From: CAWDDA01 sp963813345
GTDB lineage: Bacteria; Acidobacteriota; Blastocatellia; RBC074
DNA: 64,000 bases
Direction: 5' to 3'
NCBI GenBank assembly: GCA_963813345.1
Contig: CAWEYR010000033.1
Location: 124,001 to 188,000, forward strand
The position numbers and the translations under genes are program-made. Below the pieces are notes generated by a model, which saw nothing but the letters and a program-made list of their open reading frames with translations, was not told where the DNA came from and made no database searches. Numbering within the stretch: position 1 is the first letter of the stretch; each line of letters opens with the position of its first letter. Of the stretch, positions 30,279 to 40,593 are shown piece by piece.

Positions 30279-31942
30279 CTCACGCACTCGCTCCTTGCGC
30301 CACCGTAGAATCGCCATCACGGTAAGGAAAACAGCAAGACACGACGAGCGCCGCAGCCGCCAGTCCGTTGAGCATTGTAGGATCCAGACCGCGACCTGCT
30401 CGTAAGTTCAGGACGACAAGACTTCCAAGCGACCAGAGTGTGATCGTCAGCACAAAAAGCATCGGTATCAGCGTGAATGCGATGCGACGGCGCGCCCGGT
30501 ACAGCCAGATAGTGATCGAAAGAAGCGTCAATGCCGCGAGCAACTGGTTCGATGCTCCAAAGAGTGTCCAGAATCTGAGGTAGGCACCTTCCTGCGCGAT
30601 TGAAAGAAAGTAGACCGGAAGCGCTACCGTGAGGAGTGTACCGACGGCAGCTCCTGCCTTCGAGGGCCAGTTGAAAAGTTCCTGCACGATATAACGGCCC
30701 AGCCGTGTGCATACATCGAGCGTGTCAAACACGAATGTCGAGAAGGCCATTGCGCCAAAAGTAATCGCAAACTGCAGATTGTCAGTCCCGACGATGAGCG
30801 TCATGAACCGCCCGATGCCATTGCCGTAGATCGTTCCAGGTCGCAGTCCTTTGAGGTCATCAGAAGTCACGATCATCACTGTCACGAGCGCTATCAGGGC
30901 CACAAAACCTTCGGCAAGCATTGCACCGTAGCCGACGGGGCGCATGTGCGACTCGCGGTCGACCTGCTTTGACGTCGTTCCCGAGCACACCAGACCATGA
31001 AATCCTGAGCACGCGCCGCAAGCGATGGTGACAAAGAGAAACGGAAAAAGCGCACCGGTCATTCCACCGGCATCCCACGACTTGAAAGCCGGCTGCTTGA
31101 TGTCATATCCACCAAAGAATATGCCGAGGATGCCAAGCGCGAGCGCCAGATAGAGAACAAAGCCTCCAAGATAGCCGCGTGGCTGAAGCAAGCGCCCACA
31201 CCGGGACGAGTGATGCCACGAAACAATACGCAATTATCAGCAAGCCCCATGTTTTGACGTCGAGAAGAATCAGTGTCGATATCTTTGTTCCGAGCCAGGC
31301 AAGGGCCAGAGTTGCGGGAACAAAGATGATCGTCAGCAGCCATAACGGAGGCTTGAGGAATCGCTGAACCAGCCCCATGACCACCGCGAGGATCAGATAC
31401 ATGATGCTGGCAGCGGCCACAGCGCCTCCGGGATTGAAGGCTACCTGAGTCCCGGCGAGTTCTTCGGTGACACCTGTAAAGCTGGCGGCCGTGATGTCGG
31501 CAAATGCAACGATCACGTAAATGAGCGCGATCCAGATAAACGCCATCATAGCGCGCCCGGCATGAGGTCCGAGCTGCTCACGTGTGATCTCAGCAATCGA
31601 GCGTGCTCCGTGTCTGACCGACGCAGTGAGACTGCTGAAATCGTGGACCGCACCAATGAGGACTACACCGAGACTGATCCAGAGCAGACACGGAAGCCAG
31701 CCCCAAACCTGGCAGGCAAGAATCGGTCCCGCAATCGGACCCGCGGCGGCTATTGCGGAAAAATGCTGCGCAAACAGGTAGAACTTCGGCGTTGGGACGT
31801 AGTCGACTCCATCGCTCTTCTCATGAGCCGGAGTAACGCGTGCATCATCTACAGCAAACTGCCGGGCTACAAACCTCCCGTAATACCGGTATCCAAGAAC
31901 AAGAAGAGCGAGGAAAGTGATCGCCAGCAGTGGGAGACTCAT
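30267..31942 (-). CDS. cstA: Carbon starvation protein CstA, peptide/pyruvate transporter (two frameshifts)
   Basis: The ATG at 31942 gives about 557 residues. The N-terminal signature is complete (YYGRFVARQF, DYVPTPKFYLFAQHFSAIAAAGPIAGP), and many membrane helices follow. Further motifs are ACGACSGFHGLVCSGTTSKQ, FDTLDVCTRLGRYI and LFGASNQLLAALTLL. CstA proteins take up peptides or pyruvate during carbon limitation. Near 31180 one T is extra (VPVWALLQPRGYLGG). A second shift near 30325 restores the expected tail FLTVMAILRWRKERVRELAI, with stop at 30267; without it the frame ends at 30280. Confidence 0.92.
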
Positions 31943-31961
31943 TCGTGCGTGATACTAGCAT

Positions 31962-32106
31962 AAGAGGGGTCAGGGGTCAGGGGTCGGGGGAGGTTGTATG
32001 GAGTTCAAGCTTTAGCTTGCCTTGCTTAAGCGTCTGCGACCAATACAAATGGCAAGCTAAATCTCGAATCTCAATGACAAACCCTGCCGACCCCTGAGCC
32101 CCTCTT
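31962..32106. repeat. Composite repeat: family C outside, families A and B inside
   Basis: The gap 31943-32209 contains ggggtcaggggtcaggggtc, a family A arm (gagttcaagctttagcttg at 32001), a reverse partial A/B arm (caagctaaatctcgaatctc, atgacaaa) and the outer reverse arm cgacccctgagcccctc. The remaining roughly 100 bases hold no visible gene, and the DHH gene start lies at the end. Confidence 0.75.
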
Positions 32107-32209
32107 CCGACGCGGCACGCTAGCTTGCATCCTCCCCATTTCAGGGCTTAATCTGGCTGTTACTGGATTAATCCTTGCCATTTCTTCCGCGGGCAATAAC
32201 AAAGGACGC

Positions 32210-33164
32210 ATGAAGCTAAAGATCTGTTATCACGGAAACTGTTTTGACGGAGTATCATCGGCCGCCGTCTTCTCGAGGTTCTACAATGAAAAAATAAATC
32301 GCGGTTGGGACCATGTTTTTCAACCGATGATGCACCGGGCCGGGGCTTTATTTGACACTGACGTTTTCGATGGCGACGAGAACGCGATCGTTGATTTCAA
32401 GTACAGTCCGTCACCTGACCTCACCTGGTGGTTTGATCACCATCGGAGCGCTTTTCTCTCGACTGACGACGAAGCACATTTCCTGCATGACACAGGAGGC
32501 AGGAAGTTTCTCGACGCGAGTTACAAGTCCTGTACAAAGTTCATAGCTGACACCGCGGCCAGGAAGTTCGACTTTGACCCGGCTCCAATGCGCGAGCTCA
32601 TCGAATGGGCGAACATAATCGACGGCGCCCTCTACGAATCGGCATCCGAGGCGGTCGAAATGAAAGCGCCAGCCCTCAAACTTGCTCTCGTGATCGAGTC
32701 CGATCGCGATCAACAGCTCATCGAACGGATCATTCGCGATCTAAGGGAGCAATCACCGGAAGAGCTCGTCGGGATCTCCATACGTGGCTGAACGTATTAC
32801 GCCACTCTACGAGCGGCACCTCGAGACGCTTGAGATAATCCGCAAAGAAGCGCAACTAAAAGGTTGCGTGATTTATTTCGATGTCAGCGGATACGACATG
32901 GAAGGCTACAGCAAGTTCATCCCCTACTATCTCTATCCTGACGCCGTCTACAGTGTCTCGGTCAGTCAATCGACATTTCGTTCGAAGGTTTCGGTTGGCT
33001 CGAACCCATGGGCGCGAGAACCGCGCAAACATGATCTGGCAGAAATCTGCGAGCGTTATGGGGGTGGAGGGCACGCCGTCGTCGCGGCCATCTCTCTTGC
33101 GCCCGATGCGCTCGACGACGCAAGAAGAATCGCAAACGAGATCGTGAACGAATTGAATCAATAG
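32210..33164 (+). CDS. DHH-family phosphoesterase (one frameshift)
   Basis: About 317 residues after correction. The N-terminus has YHGNCFDGVSSAAVF, the first metal-binding Asp motif of the DHH superfamily; AIVDFKYSPSPDLTWWFDHHRS carries the DHH triad. The C-terminal DHHA1-like part ends in ERYGGGGHAVVAA, the Gly-rich His motif. Such enzymes cleave phosphodiesters in oligoribonucleotides or cyclic dinucleotides, but this subgroup is uncharacterised to my knowledge. Near 32777 GGG should be GG (LVGSPYVAERITP). The stop lies against the queF start, so the two are likely co-transcribed. Confidence 0.85.
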
Positions 33165-33665
33165 ATGCGAAAGAATGCGAAAGTGATGCGAAAGTCGAAG
33201 CTAAATTCTGAAATCACTCGCAGACTGCCGGCGCTTCGCGAAATCACGCCGGAATCGCAACTCGAGATTCGTTCGACTCCAGTCGAAATGATGGATCTCG
33301 CGCCGCTTGACACATTCGAGTATGAGTTTCCGGGACGCCGCATCGAGATCAGCTTCACATCGGATGAGTTCACTGCGATCTGTCCCTTCTCGGACTTCCC
33401 TGACTTCGGGACACTTCATATCCGCTACGTTCCCTATCGGCGGTGTATCGAGCTCAAATCACTCAAGCTCTATATCAACTCATTTCGCGAAGTAAAGATA
33501 TTTCACGAACATGTAGTCAATCGCATCCTCGAGGACTTCGTCAGTGCGTGCGATCCCACAGAGTTTCATATCGAAGGCGACTTCAATGTTCGCGGAAACA
33601 TCAAAACTGTGATTCGCGCAAGTTATGCCAGGAGCGGGAACAAAGCGCGGAACCCGAGGCGATAA
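33165..33665 (+). CDS. queF: NADPH-dependent 7-cyano-7-deazaguanine reductase QueF
   Basis: Type I (single-domain) QueF of 166 residues or slightly less; three in-frame ATGs in the first 21 bases leave the exact start open. FTAICPFSDFPDF carries the catalytic Cys and Asp. ELKSLKLYINSFREVKIFHE is the QueF motif with the substrate Glu and NADPH-binding residues. The C-terminal GDFNVRGNIKTVI matches the GxFxxRGG region. It reduces preQ0 to preQ1 for queuosine. No other queuosine gene is in the window. Confidence 0.93.
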   Translation: MRKNAKVMRKSKLNSEITRRLPALREITPESQLEIRSTPVEMMDLAPLDTFEYEFPGRRIEISFTSDEFTAICPFSDFPDFGTLHIRYVPYRRCIELKSLKLYINSFREVKIFHEHVVNRILEDFVSACDPTEFHIEGDFNVRGNIKTVIRASYARSGNKARNPRR

Positions 33666-33698
33666 TGAAGCGTAGACAGTAGGGTTGGAGGTGCCGCA

Positions 33699-34591
33699 AT
33701 GTTCTGTCCAAATTGCGCGACTCAAGCGACCGAAGGTCAGCGGTTCTGTCGAAGCTGTGGAGCCAACCTCGGCGCGATTCTGGATGCCATAGAAAACAAA
33801 CGCGGTGCGCTTGATTTCGACAGTCTAAAGAGCGATTTACGCGATCTTGGCGCCAGTCTGCGCGCTGGCTTTGTAGAAGCCAAACACGGATTCAACCAGG
33901 GTATCAAGAGGACTCAACGGTTCCAGGGTGCACCAGCAGCTCCGCAGGCACCTCCGGTTAAGGCGACGGTGGAGCGAGCAGTGGAGCAGACAGTCGAGCG
34001 GGCCGTCGAACGAGGAGTCGAGCGAGCGGTCGGGTGGGTGACGCCGTCCCCAGAAGCCAAACCCGTGCCGATTCCCGTCAAGCTCAACAGGGTCAGGGGC
34101 GGCAGCACTCGAAGGCATAGTCTCGCCGCTGCGACACTTTCGATATTTGGCGGCGGAGCTACTGCCGCAATCCTGTTTCACCTTCTCCGAACGGCTGATG
34201 AATCCGGATTCCTCGCGAACATTGAGAGGATCATCAATACTCAACAATCCTGACCTGGGCGGATTGACCGGCCTGGTACCCATCTTCAAGCTGCTTTGGA
34301 TTATCGGACTTCTTCCGGTCGCAAAGGGTTTTGCACACTTGATCAACGGAATCTTTTTTGCTGCGAAGCCTGAACCGGAAGCAAAGGAAGTGATCCTGAC
34401 AGTACCTTACTCGGTCAAGGTGAAGGCTGTCTCCGCACCATTCATTCCCGCGCCGTCTGTCAGTTCCCAGCGTTCCTGATCGGGATACAAACGAGCTCCA
34501 GGAAGAATCTCAGGTCCAGCCTCCGCTCAGCGTGACTGAAGAAGAAACTATCCGTCTCGGCACAGCCCAAAACCGAACTGAAGGTATATAG
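33699..34591 (+). CDS. Zinc-ribbon membrane protein with VTEEETIRL tail (two frameshifts)
   Basis: The start ATG follows GGTTGGAGG. About 296 residues when corrected. An N-terminal zinc ribbon (MFCPNCAT, FCRSCGA) is followed by a helical part and a run of repeats, ERAVEQTVERAVERGVERAV, likely coiled coil. Two hydrophobic segments come next (SIFGGGATAAILFHLL, LVPIFKLLWIIGLLPV), then a Pro-rich tail ending SVTEEETIRLGTAQNRTEG. The VTE-x-TTR-like tail recurs in zinc-ribbon proteins of this phylum as I remember it. Breaks near 34248 and 34462. Function unknown. Confidence 0.72.
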
Positions 34592-34721
34592 CGCCTGGGA
34601 GCGCCAAGCTGAAGCCGGGCGCGTGAGGCGGACGTGAAGCATGCGCACGCAGGAGAAATCGTCTTCTGGAGTCCCGCGTGCGTCTGCTTTCTCTGGTTGG
34701 TGGTTTGCGATGGCCTGCGCC
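34592..34721. repeat. Family D unit and surrounding gap
   Basis: The sequence cgcctgggagcgccaagctgaagccgggcgcg (34592-34623) resembles the D unit at 46527. The next hundred bases hold a short gcgtgaggcg/cgcctcag pair and no gene I can support. Confidence 0.5.
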
Positions 34722-34974
34722 TCAGCATGCCGGAAAGCCGATATAGACGTCGACAAAGGCCTGATTCGTCGATCCATCGGTGTCGATTGCTTGCAGGTAG
34801 AGCCGGACCGTGCGCCCTCCGCAGTTGAAGAGCAGACTATCTGAGGGCTTCCACCACACGTTGAACTGCTGGTTGTCGGGGGCGAGCCCCTGGCTGAGAA
34901 CGGTCTGCTTGTTTGCCTTTATGTCCCACAACACCCACTTGTAAATGAGCTGGCGCCGTCTTTGCGAATTTCAT
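34722..34974 (-). CDS. Small hypothetical protein (one frameshift near the start)
   Basis: The ATG at 34974 has a strong GGAGG seven bases upstream. Correcting CC to C near 34950 joins MKFAKTAQLIYKWVLWDIKAN to the rest, giving 83 residues that end YIGFPAC. The content (VLSQGLAPDNQQFNVWWKPSDSL ... RTVRLYLQAIDTDGS) suggests a small beta-rich protein. No signal peptide and no known family were recognised. It stands alone between the zinc-ribbon gene and the CHAT gene. Confidence 0.5.
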
Positions 34975-35173
34975 TTCGGACCTCCTCGCGTTGGCTGGAC
35001 GCGAAATTGACATCGATCAGGCGACGGCTGAATTGATCGCACGATCAATCTTTTCAATGACCTCCATCGAGGAGATCATCTTCTCAACAGTAAAGTGCAG
35101 GGAGGACCGAAACTATCTCAGTGTTTTTTCTCAGGCGGGATAAATTAAAAGTATCGATTTGCTCCAATGGAGG
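34975..35173. other. Intergenic, no gene recognised
   Basis: It holds the GGAGG of the small gene on the left and the 3' flank of the CHAT gene on the right. Imperfect atcgatcaggcg/cgcacgatcaat words lie near 35020-35050. No family A-F repeat was seen. Confidence 0.4.
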
Positions 35174-38100
35174 TTAGCGCCATTCGCCCTGAAGCACGAA
35201 TGCGGCCCAGTAGTATGGAGCGTTCCATCGTTTGTCCTTCATCAAGGCCAATTGCGCCATTCGCAATGCCGCAGACGGCGGCAGGCCTTCGACCAACATG
35301 CCTCGGTAGAAGCGCCTCATCAATTCAGCAGTGGCTCTATCCGGCACCTGCCACAAGCTCGCTACCACGCGCGGCGAGCCGGCATACATAAAACCACGCG
35401 TCAGGCCGAGCAGCCCTTCGCCCTTCGCTTCTTTTCCGAGAGCCGTCTGGCATCCGCTCAACACAACGAGGTCCGCTCCAAGCTTCAGGTTGTATACCTC
35501 ATGCGCGCGCAGAAATCCGTCTTGCGGCTGCCCGCGCTCGTCCACCAACGACAACACCAGGCCTGATAACTCCGGGTGCTGATTGTTCAATAACCCATGC
35601 GTCGCGAAATGGACGACACGATACTGGGTAAGTCTCTCGCTCATCACAGTCGCGCGGTTTGCTTCAAAATCCAACGCCTTCAGGCCCGTGCCCACGCGCG
35701 TTAAGGCGATGATATCTTCTGCTTCGCGCCGCGTAGAACGTAACCGATCGAAGCTTAACAGGCCTACGTCCCGCGCCGATCTTTCCAGGTTAGCGACCGA
35801 CACATCAGCCGACCGGGGTGAGCGTTCCGTCCCGTCTGACGTTTTCTCGCTGACCACCGGGTTGACCCGGGGATCGTTTCGATCAAAGACCGGATCAGCC
35901 AGCACAGCGACTGACCTGGCCGCTGGCTGGCGCCCTCTAAGCTCGCGACGCAGAACTGCCAATGTGGAAGCTGAGGGCAGGATGACGATCTCGTGATCTG
36001 CTATCAGCGGTCGTGACCGCTCCCGCTGTTGCTACCGCCTGCAGCGGTCCGAACGGGAGATATTGCAACGCACCTGCGGCTACGATCAGCAACCTTTTTT
36101 TTCCCAACTGTTTCGCTGCCGGCGCAAGCAATTTGCGGCTCACATCAGCGGATGCCTTCCTGGCCGCTACGGCGTTGTTCGAGCGGTAAGCGTCGTAGAT
36201 ACGCCGCGCGGCTTCTTCGATCTCGGCGCGTCCGGGCAACTCATAGCTGTCAATTGAGGTTGGGGTCACGGCCCACAGGTAACTGCGATCCTCACCCAGC
36301 GAGTACTCAAGAAGCAGTGTCTCGGCGTCGAGCAGCTGTTGTATCTCCAGGAGAGTGAGCGGTTGCGGCTGGGTAAGAGCTGCATAGCGAGGGCTGGTGG
36401 CACGAATCCGCGCCTGTATCCCCTGATATTCGGACGTGAGGGCCTGGACCTCTTTATTGATCTCAGCAACTTGTTGCTCGGTGTGTGTACGGCTGAGCAG
36501 ACGCGTCTGGCGTTCGGCTGTGACATTGAGTTGCTGACGCAGGTTGCGTTCGCGCTCAAGCAGTGCGGGATCGACTCCTTGCCGGATCTCAACGCGCGAT
36601 TCTGTCAACAGTTCGATCAGGCTGCGAGCACGCGCTCGCTCGCTGGCCTGCAGTGCCGCCACAGCATGCCCTTCGGTGGGGAGTTGCTTATGCAGGCGCA
36701 TCAGGACGTCTATGTAGAGCGCGTAATAATCCTGGACAGAGGCAAAGTACGCAGTTCGTAGTTCCTGACCAGCAACGTCAGTACGTATGGATTCGACAAG
36801 AGAAAGCGCGCCCTCAACGTGTAAACGCGCCTCGCTCAAGCTGCCGACGTCGCTCTCGATACGCGCCAACCGATAAAGGACCTGCGCTTCACGCCGCCTG
36901 TCCTTGATCTCGCGACTGATCGCGAGCGCGCTCTCGTAGAAGTCCCGCGCTTTCGCATATTGCTTCAGACTAACATTTACATCACCGAGACCCGCGAGAG
37001 ACGTCCCTTCCCCATCCTTTTCCTTGATATCTCGCTGAATCGCAAGCGCCTGTTCGTAGTGCTCACGCGCCTTCTCATATTGGCTTAGATGAACGTAGAC
37101 ACTCCCGAGGCAGCTGACTGTCCACGCTTCGCCACGTTTGTCCTTGATCTCGCGTCTGATTGCGAGCGCTTGAACATAATACTCACGTGCTTTCTCGTAC
37201 TGGCCAAGGTTTGTGGAGGCCATGCCGAGGTTATTCAGTGCTCCTGATTCACCTCGCCTGTCCTTAATTTCGCGCTGGATGACGAGCGCCTGCTCGATAT
37301 AGTCGCGTGACTTCTCGTACTGGCCAAGGTTCTTGTAGACAACCCCGAGGTTACTGAGCGTCGCACCTTCGTTAAGCTTGTCTCTGACCTCTCGTTGAAC
37401 AGCCAGCGCCTGCTCGTAATGATCGCGAGCCTTTTCGAACTGGCTAAGATTGACGTACGTGCTCCCAAGACTGGTAAGTGTGACTCCCTCAAATGCCCTG
37501 TCTTTGATCTCGCGATGAAGCGAAAGCGCCTGGTCATAGTACTCGAGCGACTTCTCATACTGGCCCAGGTTGAAAGATGCGATCCCAAGGCCACTCAGTG
37601 CCGCCCCCTCACCGCGTCTATCCTTGATCTCACGCGCGATGGCGAGGGCCTGCTCGAAGTAATCCCGGGCCTTCTCGTACTGCGACAGATTGTTGTAGAT
37701 ATTGCCCAGGTTATTAAGAGTTACTCCTTCACCTCCTTTGTCCTTGATCTCACGGCGGATAACCAATGCTCGCTCAATGAGAATCGCGCGCTTTCTCGTA
37801 CTGGCTCAGGTTGCGATAAGCAATTCCAAGGTTGGTGAGCGTTATTACTTCGCCGCTTCGATCCTTGATCTCGCGCTGGATGGCGAGCGCCTGCTCAGAG
37901 TAATCAAGCGCCTTCTCAGGACGGCTCAGAGTCCTGCACACAATTGCGAGGTTGGTGAGCGTCATTCCTTCCCATCTTCTCGCGGCGGCCTCTCGCCACT
38001 TCGGAAGCGCCTCCTCGTATTTCTTCTCCGCTCGCTCCATCCCTTCTGTACCGCTCTGCTGGGCGCGTTTTCCTTCCGTATACAACTGTTGCGCCGCGAT

Positions 38101-38578
38101 TCGTGCCCGTTCCCGACCAGCCAGCTCCACTGCACTTTGAAGCGTTACCTCATAAAGCCCCTTGCGGGCCTGCGCTGACCTGGCACGCACCTCGAGCACG
38201 TAGGCACCCGTGTTGGCAGCCTCCCAAACAAGTTCCTCCCCTCCGAGCGACCCCGGCATGCCGTCTACCTCCATCAACTGCGCGCCGTCAGGCCCACGCA
38301 AAGCAACAATGACATCGACACCACGTTGATCGACGACGACATGCAGGTATTGCCCGGCGCTTCGCGCGATTTGGTAGCGATGCGACTGACCGCCCACCAG
38401 CTCACGCTCTACCTGAATGCCGGGATTGAGCACGCGAACATCTTGATCGCTTTGGGGGAGCGATTGTGTGTTGCTGAGGCCTTTCGGCTCCGACCCGAGG
38501 AACAAACCGACTAAAAGGGTAACTCCGCAAGCTGTGCGCAAACTCCAGCTGCGCGGAGTCAAGGCTTGTAAACACCAT
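35174..38578 (-). CDS. Exported TPR-CHAT caspase-like protein, catalytic residues intact (three frameshifts)
   Basis: The ATG at 38578 has GGAGG seven bases upstream, but one base near 38560 must be removed to enter the main frame (TPRSWSLRTACGVTLLVGLFL, a signal or anchor helix). About 1133 residues. A pre-peptidase C-like sandwich (GGQSHRYQIARSAGQYLHVV) is followed by nine 40-residue TPRs, then a helical hairpin. The C-terminal CHAT domain has VVHFATHGLLNNQHP with the His and LVVLSGCQTALG with the Cys, plus WQVPDRATAELMRRFY. CHAT proteases cleave partner proteins, often in stress or defence; no partner gene is adjacent. Other breaks near 37770 and 35960. Confidence 0.9.
36890..37990. repeat. 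120-bp tandem repeats encoding nine TPRs
   Basis: Roughly nine copies of a 120-base unit, each encoding a 40-residue TPR with the frame LxNLGxxYxNLxQYEKARDYYEQAL-AIQREIKDxxGE in minus-strand order. Copies are similar at DNA level (cttctcgtactggcc..., tccttgatctcgcg...), which favours unequal crossing-over and assembly collapse. Confidence 0.85.
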
Positions 38579-38720
38579 GACGTCACCTCCGCTAGAGACG
38601 AGGCAACAAGAGTGGGTGAATCAGTGAGGACATTCTACGCCCCGCGATGTGCCTGTCAAGAATGGCCACCTATGACAGGGAAAGCGGATAAAGGTTTCAT
38701 GTGCCGTCATACGTGTCAGA

Positions 38721-38786
38721 AGCCCGACCGTAAGGGAGGGCTTGCACGACTAGTTTGTGTCGCGAGCCCTCCCTTAAGGTCGGGCT
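38721..38786. repeat. Inverted repeat between ribBA and the CHAT gene
   Basis: Arms 38721-38745 (agcccgaccgtaagggaggg...) and 38762-38786 pair over 25 bases with two mismatches, around a 16-base loop. It lies downstream of ribBA and upstream of the CHAT gene, so it may stop transcription between them. It is not a member of families A-F. Confidence 0.75.
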
Positions 38787-38816
38787 ACTGAAACCGGCCC
38801 ACGTGCGTAGGGTGTC

Positions 38817-39922
38817 TCACAGCGGCACGTGCTCGACAATTTCAAGCTCAAAACCTTCAAGGGCATGAAGGCGTGGCGGGTGATTGCTCAGTAATCGCAG
38901 CTTGCGCACACCGAGTTCGTGCAGGATCTGCGCGCCGGTGCCGTAATCCCTGACATCTCGCATAGCATCGGCTTTGATGTCGGCGCTCTCGTATCCGTGC
39001 AGCTGATCTACAAGACCGACGCCTCTCATTTCCTGTTTAAGGTAGAGAACGACTCCCTTCCCCTCTGTCCTGATCTTTTCGAGCGCCAGCCTCAGTTGAG
39101 AACCATGGTCATCAGTCAGACTCCCAAACACATCACTCAGCACCGACTGTGTGTGCACACGAACGAGAACCGGCTCTTCGCTCGAAACTGATCCGAGAAT
39201 CATCGCCAGATGTACTTCGCGGTTGAGCATGTTCTCAAATGCGACTGCGCGGAATTCACCATAGATGGTCGGAACGAGAGCGTCAGCAACGCGACGAACA
39301 AACACCTCAGTTCGCAAACGGTATCTGATGAGGTCAGCAACTGAGATGATTCGAAGCTGGTTTCTGTTTGCGAAAGAGATCAGCTCAGGCAGCCGCGACA
39401 TCGTTCCGTCTTCATTCATAGACCTCACAGATCACCGCAGCGGGTTCGAGTCCGGCGATGCGCGCCAGATCCACGCTCGCCTCGGTCTGCCCGGGCCGCA
39501 TCAGCACTCCGCCACGCCGCGCGCGGAGCGGGAAGACGTGACCGGGACGGACGAGGTCCGTTGCCTTCGATTCGGGATTGGCAGCCACGCGAATCGTAGT
39601 CGCGCGATCTGCTGCCGATATTCCGGTTGTTACGCCCGTACGCGCTTCGACTGAGACGGTGAATGCAGTTCCAAAGCTCGAGTTATTCTCGCGCTCCGAT
39701 ACCTGGAGCGGAAGGTTCAATTGATCGCAGCGCTCTTCGGAGAGCGGCATGCAGATGAGACCTCTGCCTTCCCGCGCCATGAAAGTTGATGATTTCGGGT
39801 GTCACGAGTTCGGCAGCACACGCGAGGTCTCCTTCGTTCTCGCGATCCTCATCATCGACGATGATCACAACACGGCCGGCGCGGAAATCAGCAAGTGCTT
39901 CCTCGATCGGTGCAAATGGCAT
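38817..39922 (-). CDS. ribBA: RibBA-type protein: DHBP synthase with a degenerate GTP cyclohydrolase II domain (two frameshifts)
   Basis: ATG at 39922, two bases after the ribE stop; a TTG four bases into the overlap is the alternative. About 367 residues. The N-terminal DHBP synthase has IVDDEDRENEGDL, INFMAREGRGLICMPL and NNSSFGTAFTVSVEA, but RPGQTEASVDL where most enzymes have GHTEA. The C-terminal GTP cyclohydrolase II-like domain keeps QEMRGVGLVDQL and RDYGTGAQIL. However, it lacks all three zinc cysteines: the HSEC position is HTQS and SLRCDC is SLTDDH. The segment before RDYG is shortened. It may therefore act only in making DHBP. Breaks near 39788 (TTT for TT) and 39420. Confidence 0.88.
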
Positions 39923-39924
39923 TC

Positions 39925-40575
39925 TCAATATCCGAGACTCTTCAGCTTCTCGATAGTTAACCCTTCAGTCTCGGACGGTCTCCCTTGTTGAAGCAGCCGT
40001 TCGACATACTTCGCAATAATGTCGACTTCGAGATTGACCGCGGACCCTGTTTTCAAAGACGAGAGATTGGTTACGCGCCAGGTATGAGGGATGACTGCAA
40101 TATCAAAAGTATCTTCTCGGAGCGACGCCACAGTCAGACTGATGCCATCAACGGCAATCGAACCCTTCTCAACGATGTAGCGTCCAAGGTCAGGTCCAAA
40201 TCGTATAGTGACGACAAAACCTGCCCCCTGATCATCTCCGCGCGCTTCAGCGAACTCGCCCGTGCCGTCCACATGACCCTGAACTATGTGGCCGCCTAAT
40301 CGCGATGAAGGAGTCAATGGACGTTCAAGGTTCACCGGGTCCTCCTGGCTCAGTGATCCGAGACTCGTGCGGCGCAGCGTTTCAGAGGACACATCTGCAA
40401 TAAATGACGCGCTTCCACAATCGACAACCGTCAGACAAACGCCGTTTACCGCAATGCTCTGCCCTTGAGCTGCGTCCTCAAGGACTCGCCTGCACGCGAT
40501 TTCAATCCGTGCGCCCGAATCAGCGCGAGTAATCTCTTTTACTGAGCCAAGTTCTTCGACAATTCCTGTGAACAT
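39925..40575 (-). CDS. ribE: Riboflavin synthase alpha chain
   Basis: 216 residues with the internal duplication of two lumazine-binding barrels. The first opens MFTGIVEELGSV with SIAVNGVCLTVVD. The second has RLGGHIVQGHVDGTG and SIAVDGISLTVAS. Both carry the SxxVNGxxLTV substrate motif. It makes riboflavin from two molecules of dimethyl-ribityllumazine. It lies between cmk and ribBA on the same strand, with gaps of 18 and 2 bases. Confidence 0.96.
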   Translation of the reverse strand: MFTGIVEELGSVKEITRADSGARIEIACRRVLEDAAQGQSIAVNGVCLTVVDCGSASFIADVSSETLRRTSLGSLSQEDPVNLERPLTPSSRLGGHIVQGHVDGTGEFAEARGDDQGAGFVVTIRFGPDLGRYIVEKGSIAVDGISLTVASLREDTFDIAVIPHTWRVTNLSSLKTGSAVNLEVDIIAKYVERLLQQGRPSETEGLTIEKLKSLGY

Positions 40576-40593
40576 AGAACCTAAGACCGATAG

